Shown: in pieces, positions 1 through 9,371 of the stretch
How positions within the stretch are numbered: position 1 is the stretch's first letter
How the letters are laid out: every line of letters begins with the position of its first letter
Assembly (NCBI RefSeq): GCF_000020565.1
Contig: NC_010830.1
Span: forward strand, 1,220,001-1,284,000
Origin: Candidatus Amoebophilus asiaticus 5a2
GTDB taxonomy: Bacteria > Bacteroidota > Bacteroidia > Cytophagales > Amoebophilaceae
Length of the DNA stretch: 64,000 nucleotides
Direction of reading: 5' to 3'
Notes under the pieces: model-generated
Seen by the model: only the letters and a program-made list of their open reading frames with translations
The model's database searches: none
What the model was told of the DNA's origin: nothing
Program-made: the position numbers and the translations under genes

Positions 1-2
1 TT

Positions 3-110
3 TCTAATTACAATAATTATGATGCCTTGGGTACTATCACCAAAACCAGCAAAGCCAATGATACTAATTTAAATTCTCTTGAGTCAGATCCATCTAATCC
101 ATTTATCTAG
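3..110 (+). CDS. C-terminal end of a gene entering from the left edge (unidentified)
   Basis: Frame 3 is open from the window edge to a TAG at 108-110 and would encode about 35 residues ending LESDPSNPFI. It is polar and Asn/Ser/Thr-rich, with no recognisable motif. It is probably the tail of a gene that begins before the window, but so short a frame could be open by chance. Confidence 0.35.
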   Translation, partial: SNYNNYDALGTITKTSKANDTNLNSLESDPSNPFI

Positions 111-204
111 GACGTATGGCCAAAATAGCTTAGATACTAATAAATGCTGTATAAAGAGTTTGCTAATTTAAGAATAGGTATTAAGCTAGCGATTAAAAAC
201 TCAT

Positions 205-855
205 ATGGAATGTAAACGATGTAAATCAAATAAAACCATCAATAATGGAAAAGCCAGGAGTAAGCAAAAGATACAACTGCAAAAACTGTGGCTACAATTT
301 TGTAGGATGAGTGTAGGGGAAAGAATATAGATAAACAGCGGATCGCTATTCATTTATATTTAGAGCAATAGGTAGTGTGTTAGGAGTAAGGAATGTGTCA
401 GTTTTGAAATGGATACAAGCTTATCATCAGCAACATAAAGCTCAAGGAAGACAAGCAGTAGAGGTAATAAAAATGGATGAGATATGGTATGATCTAGGCT
501 CAAAAAAAGAAGCTATGGGCTTGGATTGTACTGGATCGAGGAAGGGGAAGTATACTTGACTTTGCCACGGGGAGCCGAGAAGCAAGCACAGGGGAAGAGC
601 TTTGTAGCAAAATAAAAGATGTAGTTTTTTGAATTTATGCCACAGACCATTGGCCGGCTTATAGCCAGTTTATAGATACAAACATAAGGTATGGAAAAAG
701 CAAATAACGCACATATAGAGTCATATAATGCTAATGTGAGGTATTATTTGGCTAGGTTTAGAAGGAAAACCAAGTGTTACTCTAAACCAGAAAGGTTAGT
801 TGAGTTATCTTTATACTTATTGATGTATAAATCTTTTATATTATCTATACTTTAG
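205..855 (+). pseudogene. Decayed IS1-family transposase (insA/insB-like)
   Basis: The frame starting at 205 opens MECKRCKSN and, after a one-base shift, continues QRYNCKNCGYNFV. This is the four-cysteine zinc-ribbon layout of IS1 InsA. Further on, in other frames, come VSVLKWIQAYH and MDEIWYDLGSKK (InsB-like, compare MDEMW...GSKK) and the InsB C-terminal stretch HIESYNANVRYYLARFRRKT, ending SILSIL-like at a TAG at 853-855. Homology therefore runs through at least three frame changes and internal stops (for example TGA at about 307 and TAA near 686), so no intact transposase is possible. The family call rests on the order of these motifs. I could not define terminal inverted repeats. Confidence 0.75.
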
Positions 856-1289
856 TTAGCAAAGCCAAGTATTTATTTATAGTAGATAAAAACATAAGCA
901 ACTAAGCAACCATTATACTTAATAAATAGCACATTGCTTATAAAAATTTAACTAATACAAAGGTGTTTTGGTCACTTATTTCTTCCAACGAACTTAATCT
1001 AACGAAGCTATTTAGTAAGTATGCCTACATACAAAATAGCTGTTTCTAGTAAAAAGAACGTGGTTTAATTTTTAAAATTAGCTACCTGTCGATCATATCA
1101 GTATAAATACCAACTATAAAGTATAGTTTTATGTTTGCTTGGTAAGTAGAATATGTGTTTTTACTTAATTTAAAAGGGAAATAGAATTTTAAAAGTTAGC
1201 TATTTACAATATTAATATATGTGTTGTTTTTGGATAGGTAGCGTTATTTGTACTTTATACATATATATATATGTATATATTGATACTTG
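856..1289. other. Intergenic, no gene seen
   Basis: About 430 bp of AT-rich DNA between the IS1 remnant and the 3' end of the Sel1 lipoprotein gene. No convincing open frame or RNA gene was seen. An 18-bp AT palindrome (1258-1275, TAC, six AT steps, GTA) lies just past the stop of the minus-strand gene and might help termination, but it has no GC stem or clear U-tract. Confidence 0.4.
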
Positions 1290-3809
1290 CTAAAAAAGAT
1301 AAATATTCTTTTTCCTAAACTCTCTGTTACGGTAAGGTAGACCTCTTTTTATTTCTTCTACAAGAATCTTGTAATATTGTTTGAGCTGCGATTTCTCTTC
1401 TTTTAATTTTTTTAGCTTGATATCAAACTGACGTGTAAGCATCTGCTTATTTTCTATACTTATAGAGTGTAGTTCTTGGTTGATATGATCTAGCCGTTTT
1501 TTAAATTCAGCAATTTCTTTTTGCTTTGATAATCCTTGCTTTTGCTGTTCTAAGTACATATTTAATGTTTCTTCTACATAAGCAGCTGCAGTTCTTGGTT
1601 GGCCTGTAGCTGCTATTCTTGATTGCACATAATCAAGCTCAAGTTCTTTTAGTATAAGTTTAGCTTCTTTATATAGGGTTTTATAAGTTAGTTCATGCGT
1701 CATTTCTTCGGCTAACTGTACGTTTTCTTCTCCTATACTTAAATATGATTTCCCATCAAACTCATGTTGCATTACATAAGGTATAGTTCCCGTTTCCTGC
1801 TGGCACTTTTTAATTATATACATGCATTTAGCATCTTTAAAAAGCATACAATTAATTGCTAAACCTGGCTGGCTGCTTAGGTGATATCTCCATTTTATTA
1901 ATGTTGCCATTATTTCTTCGAGCGTCTTATAGGCTTTGCTATGCATAATAACATGGTTACCCTGACGGGTATATTCTTTTTCTATAATTATTTGTTGCCA
2001 TGCACTTATCAGCTTACTTTCTAGCTCTTTAATTGGTTCAAGATAAGTATCAAACCTAACAAAATCAGTATTAGATATAAAAGGTGCAAACCTATTAATT
2101 TCAAAAATTTCTAATAATTTGTTTTTATTCTTTTTCTCTGCTTTCATAAAGAAATAGACTGCTTTAGCAAGATCTACTTGGTTATTTATACCTTCTTGAT
2201 ATATTGTCCCTAAAGTAGTTTGTGCACCTTTATTTCCTCTAACTGCCGCCTTAGTATACCATTCTATTGCTTTGTCTATATGGCCATCATCTGTTATGCA
2301 GTCTTTATAAATGTTTCCTAATTCAGTTTGTACATCTGTATCTTCTTGACTGGCAGCTATTTCAAGCCATCTTATTGCCTTTGTGTAGTTTATGTGTTTA
2401 ACTCCTTTGCCTTCCTTATACATAAGTGCCAAGCCATATTGAGCAGCTATGTTCCCTTGGCTAGCAGCAGCTTTGTACCATTTTATAGCTTCTGCATTGT
2501 TAAGTTGTACTCCTAATCCTTTTCTATACATATAACCCAAGTTAGCTTGTGCCAAGGCATATCCTTGCTCAGCAGCAGCCCTATACCATTTAGTGGCTTC
2601 TTGATAATAGTGTTCTGGGTAGCTAAACCATACTCCTTTCCTAGTATAAAACATATCTCCTAAAAGGTTCTGTGCTATTGGATAATGTTGCTCTGCAGCA
2701 TTTTTATACCATTCTACTGCTCTTTCATTGTCTTGTTTTACACCTAAACCGTTCTCATACATATATCCTAAATTAGTTTGTGCTAAAATATTGCCTTGTT
2801 TAGCACAAGCTTCAACATATTCTTTAAGTTCTTCATAGAGCGCATGATTCTCTATTTGTTTTGAAACGTGTAGCAATAAATAAATATGCCTTTGGTCATT
2901 TTTTACTTTTTCTTTTATTCCTTGCCAACTAAAAGGATGTATTGATCTTTCCATTAGAGGTGTTAGCCCTGCTTTAAAAAAGCGTATAAGAATTTCCTCC
3001 TGTGCAATAGTATCGTTAATGTTGGCTATCTGAGCTAGCTCGCTGATATTCATTCGTTTATAATTGCTAATAATTCGAATTATATCGTTTTCTGGCTTTT
3101 CTGTTTTAATTTTTTTTTGAGGAGGTGTTGGTGGTTCTAAGTGTCCTAATGGGTGTTTTTTTTCTGTTTCTAAAGTTGTTACACTAATATCAGAGCTTTT
3201 TATTCCTTCTACTGTAGTTAAATATGTAGAGTTAGTTTCACTTTTTCTTAGTACCTGGTCTGACATAGGCAAGCATAAGCCTAATTCTTCATGGTTACTT
3301 TTACTCCAGTTAACATCACACCTTTGTATACAATTGCCATGCTCATCTAAAAGCTCAAAGGTAATGTTTATGTGTTCGCACGTACGGTGTGGTACGAGTG
3401 TAAAGGGAATAGTTAAGGCTTCATCTTCTATGGTTAAAGCAGTTTGTTTTGTAAAAAAAGTTAATCTTTTAATACTATTAGTTAGGTTTTCTTTTACTCT
3501 TTTTGTGCCATTCCATATTAAAATGCCATCTCTATCGCTAAGCGTAATTTTTAATTGATATTGATGAAGTTTAATACTATCTACACTGCTAGTTAAACTA
3601 AAAATAGTCTCTATAGTTGCTTGATCTCCTACCATTTTAGCAGAAGCTATTTGCATGAATAAGTATCCTTTAGACTTGTAATTATTTATTTTAAAATTAC
3701 AAGAAGCTATAAATAGTGTAAAAAAAAGGATTAAAAACCTAGTCTTAGAAAACAATACGTATCTTCCTTTAAAAATTTTTAAGTTTCTTCTTAATGCAAG
3801 CAAATACAT
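1290..3809 (-). CDS. Sel1-repeat lipoprotein, family member 1 (839 aa)
   Basis: A hydrophobic stretch ending FFTLFIASC (Cys about 37) is a lipoprotein signal with a lipobox, so the protein is predicted to be exported and lipid-anchored. Residues about 50-170 form an N-terminal domain shared with the proteins at 9372-11888 and 35043-38162 (KITLSDRDG, then EDEALTIPFTLVP, then ITFELLDEHGN). A low-complexity linker follows, then the family signature HPFSWQGI. Six Sel1-like repeats occupy about 340-600 (pattern AQTNLGYMYENGLG ... AVEWYKNAA). The C-terminal third is a second shared domain (TGTIPYVMQHEF) ending in a Lys/Glu-rich coiled-coil-like tail. Sel1 repeats usually bind other proteins; no enzymatic motif is visible. 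It is divergent from the terminase-Sel1 gene at 4281, an arrangement repeated at 9372/12823. Function is unknown; a host-interaction effector or scaffold is inference. Confidence 0.85.
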   Translation of the reverse strand: MYLLALRRNLKIFKGRYVLFSKTRFLILFFTLFIASCNFKINNYKSKGYLFMQIASAKMVGDQATIETIFSLTSSVDSIKLHQYQLKITLSDRDGILIWNGTKRVKENLTNSIKRLTFFTKQTALTIEDEALTIPFTLVPHRTCEHINITFELLDEHGNCIQRCDVNWSKSNHEELGLCLPMSDQVLRKSETNSTYLTTVEGIKSSDISVTTLETEKKHPLGHLEPPTPPQKKIKTEKPENDIIRIISNYKRMNISELAQIANINDTIAQEEILIRFFKAGLTPLMERSIHPFSWQGIKEKVKNDQRHIYLLLHVSKQIENHALYEELKEYVEACAKQGNILAQTNLGYMYENGLGVKQDNERAVEWYKNAAEQHYPIAQNLLGDMFYTRKGVWFSYPEHYYQEATKWYRAAAEQGYALAQANLGYMYRKGLGVQLNNAEAIKWYKAAASQGNIAAQYGLALMYKEGKGVKHINYTKAIRWLEIAASQEDTDVQTELGNIYKDCITDDGHIDKAIEWYTKAAVRGNKGAQTTLGTIYQEGINNQVDLAKAVYFFMKAEKKNKNKLLEIFEINRFAPFISNTDFVRFDTYLEPIKELESKLISAWQQIIIEKEYTRQGNHVIMHSKAYKTLEEIMATLIKWRYHLSSQPGLAINCMLFKDAKCMYIIKKCQQETGTIPYVMQHEFDGKSYLSIGEENVQLAEEMTHELTYKTLYKEAKLILKELELDYVQSRIAATGQPRTAAAYVEETLNMYLEQQKQGLSKQKEIAEFKKRLDHINQELHSISIENKQMLTRQFDIKLKKLKEEKSQLKQYYKILVEEIKRGLPYRNREFRKKNIYLF

Positions 3810-4280
3810 AAGCTGGTAATAGTTAAAAGTTGTATTGGTTCTTTTTTCTTTCTAACACTTAAAATTAATAACTACAATAAATAACTTTTAGTTTGCTAAC
3901 TATGATGCTTAGCAAACATATTGTATTTTTAATAGGCAATATGGTAACCTAATTAAAAAGGTTTTATAAAATATTGCAATTAAACAGCCAACTAATCTTA
4001 TCTAATTCTGTAACTAGCAGACTTCTATAAAATTCATTGTTATTGGGCCCGGAAAAAAACTTTACTTTTTAGGCTATTCAGAGGCTCATATAATCTAATT
4101 TTTTAATAAGATGGCTAGATTATATAAGTTTATACATGCTATAGAGAAATTTTTATATTTATATATACGTTAAATATAAATTATCTTTTATTTTTGTGCT
4201 TGCCTAATTCTAGGAACTATCAGTCTTTTTCTCTTAATCCAAAACTGTACCTAATTAATATAAATAAAAATAGAAGGGAC
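3810..4280. promoter_or_regulatory. Divergent intergenic region of gene pair 1
   Basis: About 470 bp separate the divergent starts at 3809 and 4281, so both promoters should lie here. The DNA is very AT-rich. A purine-rich AGAAGG sits just before the ATG at 4281 and resembles a ribosome binding site. I did not find the box shared by the 34.4, 45.1 and 48.9 kb genes. Confidence 0.4.
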
Positions 4281-7200
4281 ATGAAATATAAGCATACTAC
4301 AGAAAAGTGGGTAGGTGGACATATTATGCTGTTGCCAACACTTTTGATATTAACGTTAATGTTACCTTTGGAAGGTTGTGGAAATGGCTTCAATGTCTCT
4401 TTTAGTAAAGAGCCTCAAAAAGTTAATAATGATAACACGACTGTTTCAATTTTTGAAAAGGAATTGACAAATAACGGAGTAGAAGATGTAACCAATCAGA
4501 TGCAAACACCATCATCGGATGCCATAACTTTATATACTCAACAGGAAGTTTTGCCACCCCAAGCAGAAATATTATCACTTGCTCAAGGTTACGAGGTTGG
4601 AGCTAACCATTCGTCTGATAAAGATGAATATTCACCTGTTGAAGCTAAAAGCAGTAATGATGCTGTTAATAAACATGAGCAAGCAGGCTCGCTAAGCGTA
4701 CAACAGCAAGATAGTAAAGCTAATAATAGTACTACTCAAAAATATCTTTTGCAAAAGAGGCGGCATACAATAAGACAAAAGACAACCCCAAAATATAATG
4801 AATTATTGGTGGAAGAAAGCAAGATATTAGATAGAATTTATAAGACACAACAAGGATACGAAATTAAATTTTATAAAGTAGGAGATAAACTAAGGGCCAA
4901 CATTAAGGTAATAAGAACAGGAAAAAATTTGGATTTACCTGTAGCTTCTACATCAGTGAAAGGGGTAGAATTAATTTTAAATCAATTAGCTTATGTGTAT
5001 AAGTATGGAGCATCTACAACTAACCTTATACTAGTTGCCTCACCATATCAAGATAATGGGTATGGATATATAGGTGGTGTATTGGGAGGTAGTAATACCG
5101 GCAATAAAAAAGGCAATACACAAGAACAGAAGAAACAACAAAGTAATCTTGGTAAGAAAGATGCAAAAGGGAAGGGAAAGGCAGAAGAGGAAGAAGAGGA
5201 AGAAATGCTAGTAACGGCCCCCTTAGCAAGTGAGAAGAAGAAAAGAGAAAGAGATAGAATGCCTACTTTTGTTTCTCCAAATCCTACGGAAACTAAGCGC
5301 CAAAAAGGCAAACAGGAGAGTCAAAAACGCCAATCGAAACCTAGGAAATTATCTTTTGCTATAGATCCTGAAGATGTTATAGATCAAGGACCAACCACAG
5401 TAGAAGGACTTAAAAACAACCCTGATAAATTACCATTACTTGAAGAGAAAGCCCATTTAGACAATAGCTTAGAACTTCAACATTTACTAGGAGATTATTA
5501 TCTAAGTAATTTTTATGATTATATACGCAGACATGAACATACTCCCACCAGAGAAGACAATCAAGACCTAGATCAAGCTATTATATGGTATAAAATGGCT
5601 GCCGACCAAGGATACCAACCAGCTCAAATAAAACTTTCAGAACTAAGGAGAAATGATCACTATACAAATCCTAGCCTGGAACTAATGCAAGCATATCACC
5701 AAGCTATACAGAAAGCTGGTTGTGACGACAAAGACTTTGAGACTAAAGCTAATCAAACTTCTGGTCGATTGATATTATCAAATCTAATTGCCATGGATCT
5801 TAATCCTACTAAAGGCCCCACACAAGCAAAATGGGGCGGACCTTTAGCAAGCCCAGAGACAAACTCTAAAATATATGAAACTTTATATGAACCTTTAGTT
5901 TATAAAAGATATGAGGATGGTGTAATGTCGATCGACCCATCTGGAGATGGTCCAGATGAAACAGCTTATGTAGTTATGAAAAGATATAAAAATTATTATT
6001 TTATTATAGCGCTAGGTGGGATGGCTGGTAAATACACTAAAAAAGAAGATAATCCTCAAGCTACTGTGGGAAATAGCCCACAAGTTATTGAAAAATTAGT
6101 ATCAGTTGCTTTAGCAAATAAGGTTAATTACATCCATATTGAAAAAAATAATGATAATTCTTTTGCAAATCTTTTAGAAGGGCATTTAAAAAAAATAGGT
6201 TCTGAGATAAAAGTTATCAAATTTCAGCAAAGCACCAATAAAGAGAACAAAATACAAGATATAATAGGGCCTTTATTGGATAATAAGTATTTAATCATTG
6301 ATAAAAAGGCTTTGAAAGATGATTTTAGTTCTATACTACAACACGATTTAAACTTTAAATTTTTCTATCAATTAATGACTATTGATAGCGAAACTTCTAG
6401 TTCCACAGACATAGGTTTTCCTAAACCAGAACATGATGATCGGCTTGATGTGGTAGCAAATGCAATACGCTTTTTACAGAGAAGAATAGAAATTCGAGAA
6501 GTATTTCAAGATAAAATAAACCAACTGACCGAAAACGCAGAGCTAGGAGATTTATCGGCACAAGCTGAATTAGGTGAAATATATAGAAATGGGATGGGCG
6601 TTGAAGAAAACTACCAAGAAGCATTAAAATGGTATACTAAAGCGTTAAACGAGTACAAAGAAGCATTAAGTGCTAACAAGACAACTGAGCAAAGCGAAGA
6701 AGAGAAAAATGACTTTAATAATGTATTATTTGGTTTAGGAGAAATGTATAGAAAAGGGCTGGGAAGTGATCCAAATTATAAGGAAGCATATAAGTTATAC
6801 CAGGAGCTTGCTTACGAAAATGTAGATGCAAGAGGTTATTATGGATTAGCGAAGCTGTATGAAAAGCATTTGATAAAAGACGAAAGTATAGATATTAATC
6901 AAAAAATATTAGGCTTGTACACCGATGCAGCAAGGAGAGGTCATACAAGAGCACAATTTAAACTAGCTACGATTTACCAAAATGGTGAAGCTTGGGGAAT
7001 TTCAGTAAATCCTAAGAAAGCACTTGGTTGGTATACAGAAGCTGCCTCAAAAGGAGATCGGGAAGCTTGTTTTAAATTAGCAGACATGTATTATAAAGGC
7101 GAAGGAATACAAGCAGCAAATTATGAAGAAGCATTTAAATGGTATATGACTCTTGCACCCCAAGGTGAGATAAAGGCGCAGCTTAAGGTAGCTAAGATGT

Positions 7201-7706
7201 ACCGAAAAGGCATAGGAATAAAACAAGACTATATAGAAGCACTTAAATGGTATACGAGGGCTCTTCGCCGAGGAAATGTAAAATCGCAATATAATATTGC
7301 TAAAATATACCAAAAAGGTTGGTCAGGGCATAAGGATGAGGATAAAGCATTAAAATATTACGAAAAAGCAGCTAGACAAGGATTGTTTAATGCTCAAGTT
7401 GAAGCAGGTATAATATACCAAAAAAGAGAGAATTATGAAAAAACGATTGAGTTGTATAGTAAAGCAACTGAGAATATAGATGCTGTTAAGAATAATAAAA
7501 AGTTTGCACATGTACAATTTAACCTCGGATTATTGTATGAAAAGCAAGAAAATTATGATAAAGCATTTCAATATTATGAAAAAGTAGCTTCACAAGGATA
7601 TGCTAGTGCAAATACCAAGCTAGGTTGGATGTACCAACATGGAAAGGGAGTAGAAATAAATATGGAGAAGGCGCTGGAATATTACAGCAAAGGGGTCCAA
7701 TTTTAG
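4281..7706 (+). CDS. Lipoprotein with T7-type terminase nuclease domain and Sel1 repeats (1141 aa), copy 1
   Basis: The ATG at 4281 is preceded by AGAAGG; the open frame extends back to a TTG at 4194, but the ATG fits the signal peptide better. A hydrophobic run ends MLPLEGC (Cys33), a lipobox-like site. Residues about 34-380 are low complexity (Gln/Lys/Glu-rich, with a Lys/Arg patch). One or two Sel1-like repeats precede residues about 545-735, which match the RNase H-fold nuclease domain of T7 gp19-like terminase large subunits: MSIDPSGDGPDETAY (Asp552), ALGGMAGKY, HIEKNNDNSF (Glu621), FYQLMTID and KPEHDDRLD (Asp719/720/723). The Asp-Glu-Asp set expected to bind metal is intact. No Walker A/B ATPase half and no other phage packaging genes are present. 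About ten Sel1 repeats follow to the C-terminus. Nuclease activity and export are inferences; the fusion itself is read directly. Confidence 0.85.
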   Translation: MKYKHTTEKWVGGHIMLLPTLLILTLMLPLEGCGNGFNVSFSKEPQKVNNDNTTVSIFEKELTNNGVEDVTNQMQTPSSDAITLYTQQEVLPPQAEILSLAQGYEVGANHSSDKDEYSPVEAKSSNDAVNKHEQAGSLSVQQQDSKANNSTTQKYLLQKRRHTIRQKTTPKYNELLVEESKILDRIYKTQQGYEIKFYKVGDKLRANIKVIRTGKNLDLPVASTSVKGVELILNQLAYVYKYGASTTNLILVASPYQDNGYGYIGGVLGGSNTGNKKGNTQEQKKQQSNLGKKDAKGKGKAEEEEEEEMLVTAPLASEKKKRERDRMPTFVSPNPTETKRQKGKQESQKRQSKPRKLSFAIDPEDVIDQGPTTVEGLKNNPDKLPLLEEKAHLDNSLELQHLLGDYYLSNFYDYIRRHEHTPTREDNQDLDQAIIWYKMAADQGYQPAQIKLSELRRNDHYTNPSLELMQAYHQAIQKAGCDDKDFETKANQTSGRLILSNLIAMDLNPTKGPTQAKWGGPLASPETNSKIYETLYEPLVYKRYEDGVMSIDPSGDGPDETAYVVMKRYKNYYFIIALGGMAGKYTKKEDNPQATVGNSPQVIEKLVSVALANKVNYIHIEKNNDNSFANLLEGHLKKIGSEIKVIKFQQSTNKENKIQDIIGPLLDNKYLIIDKKALKDDFSSILQHDLNFKFFYQLMTIDSETSSSTDIGFPKPEHDDRLDVVANAIRFLQRRIEIREVFQDKINQLTENAELGDLSAQAELGEIYRNGMGVEENYQEALKWYTKALNEYKEALSANKTTEQSEEEKNDFNNVLFGLGEMYRKGLGSDPNYKEAYKLYQELAYENVDARGYYGLAKLYEKHLIKDESIDINQKILGLYTDAARRGHTRAQFKLATIYQNGEAWGISVNPKKALGWYTEAASKGDREACFKLADMYYKGEGIQAANYEEAFKWYMTLAPQGEIKAQLKVAKMYRKGIGIKQDYIEALKWYTRALRRGNVKSQYNIAKIYQKGWSGHKDEDKALKYYEKAARQGLFNAQVEAGIIYQKRENYEKTIELYSKATENIDAVKNNKKFAHVQFNLGLLYEKQENYDKAFQYYEKVASQGYASANTKLGWMYQHGKGVEINMEKALEYYSKGVQF

Positions 7707-7784
7707 TAATAGTTTAATTTTCTATAAAATAAGGTACTATATCAGAAGCATCTGTATTAGATTTCTAGTTTTAAAAGTATACTG

Positions 7785-7801
7785 GTTTAGATTTAAACTG
7801 A
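7785..7801 (+). repeat. Orphan inverted-repeat end related to the IS481-type element at 18.2-19.4 kb
   Basis: GTTTAGATTTAAACTGA occurs here and, in reverse complement, at the outer end of the IS at 18194-19380. It lies upstream of a decayed transposase of that same type (8929-9272). It is therefore likely the left end of a destroyed copy, now separated from its remnant by a different IS481-type gene. Confidence 0.5.
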
Positions 7802-7949
7802 TAAAGTGGAAAAGAAGAAGTTTATTTTAAATTGAGTTAAAAAAGTCAATAATTGCTAATTAGTTGGAACCTACTATATGTTTGCTCCCTAATAATTATG
7901 GTTATATTAGCGTAGCTAATATAAGTGATCAAAATCAAGCAAAAAGATT

Positions 7950-8912
7950 ATGGGACAACTATTACATAAATGCGCCAGGACAACAGAGAAAATTCGTAGA
8001 GAAATACAGCTATCTAAAGAAAGTATAGCCACTTTAGCCACACGATATGGGGTCAATCGTAAAACAATAGCTAAATGGAAAAACAGAACTTCTTGTCAGG
8101 ATACACCTATGGGGCCTAAAGTAAGACGCTCTAAGGTATTAACCCAGCAAGAGGAACAAGTGGTTATTGCTTTCAGAAAGCTGACTCAGTTACCCTTAGA
8201 TGATTGCTTATATACTTTACAAGAAACCATACCTCACTTATCTCGTTCTACTTTGCATCGATGTTTTCAGCGTCATGGCTGCCCTAAGCTAGAGAAAGTG
8301 CAGGACAAGGGGAAAATGGCTAAGAAGCATTTTAAAGAGCACCCTATCGGCTATTTCCATATAGATATAGCAGAAGTACAAACAGCTCAGGGTAGACTTT
8401 ATTTGTTTGTCGGAATTGATAGGACCAGCAAGTTTTGTTTGGCTAGGCTGTATGAATTTGCTTCTAAATCAGCAGCAGTAGGCTTTTTACAAGACTTGAT
8501 TGCTTTTGTTCCCTATAAGATACATAAAATACTTACAGATAATGGTGTGCAGTTTACAAACATTACAAACAGAAAAGAAGGAGAATTAGCACTCGAGCAT
8601 ATGTTTGATCGTATTTGTGAGCAAGAAGGGATTGGCCATAGAAAGACTCAAGTAGCCCATCCATGGACCAATGGACAAGTAGAGCGAATGAATAGGACTA
8701 TTAAACAAGCTACTGTTGGAACTTATTATTATAGCACGCATCAGCAGTTAGAGCATCATTTGAATGATTTCTTGTTAGCTTATAATTTTGCCCGCAGACT
8801 TAAGGCACTCAAGGGTAAAACTCCTTGGCAATTTATAGAAGAACAATGGGACAAAAATCCTCAGCTTTTTCACACAAATATTATTGCCTTCACTAAGGGA
8901 CTAAACACTTAG
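7950..8912 (+). mobile_element. IS481-family transposase (rve integrase core, 320 aa)
   Basis: The protein starts with a helix-turn-helix region (ESIATLATRYGVNRKTIAKW). The integrase core follows with its three acidic residues in context: HIDIAEV, LTDNGVQFTN and NGQVERMNRTIKQ. The frame is intact and of normal length for the family. It differs from the IS481-type transposase at 18215-19309, so two lineages are present. The gene sits between an orphan end of that other lineage (7785-7801) and its decayed transposase (8929-9272), which suggests it inserted into an older element. Terminal inverted repeats were not resolved by eye. Confidence 0.85.
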
Positions 8913-8928
8913 AAAATAAGATAGTATT

Positions 8929-9272
8929 GTGGCACGACTAAGAGGTTCAGAAAAACAAGCAGCATTTATTAGAAGCACACAGAGAAATGGAGCAGTACAA
9001 CCAGGTTGCCAGGATATCTACTATGAAGGTACAGTTATAGAGAACCATGCTTATAAGTTATTTTTAAGCATAAAAGGTATAGAGCATACTACTATTACAG
9101 CGTATTCCACAAAAATTAATGGTATGAATGAGCGCTTCCATAAAACGATGGTAATCAAGCTTCATGGAGCCATGACAAAGGAGGTTTATGAGCTTAGTAG
9201 CAATACAAGATTGAGATGCATGGTTATATCATTACAATTATGAACCTAGTCGTAGTGGGAAATATTGCTAAG
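8929..9272 (+). pseudogene. Internally deleted IS481-type transposase remnant
   Basis: The reading frame contains GCQDIYYEG fused directly to VIENHAYKLFLSIKGIEHTT and INGMNERFHKTM. These match GCQDTYYVG, LENHAYELFLSVEGIEHTT and TNGMCERFHKTM of the intact transposase at 18215-19309. About 75 residues between the first two blocks, including the second catalytic Asp, are missing. Upstream, LLEAHREMEQYNQ matches the parent in a shifted frame. Beyond the stop at 9243 another frame continues YNYEPSRSGKYC. It is an inactive relic. Confidence 0.8.
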
Positions 9273-9371
9273 GCAGATATCGTTAAAGGCTTAATCTAAT
9301 ATTGCTTTCTTGATAACTAACTTTAATAACCTGCATATACACTTGTGCATAATCTCTATGCATGTCTAAGC

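Noticed and set aside
5026..5311. Two minus-strand frames (67 and 87 codons) inside terminase-Sel1 copy 1
   Set aside because: They are the antisense of Lys/Glu-rich codons and read as Leu/Phe/Ser-rich low complexity; no start signal or homology.
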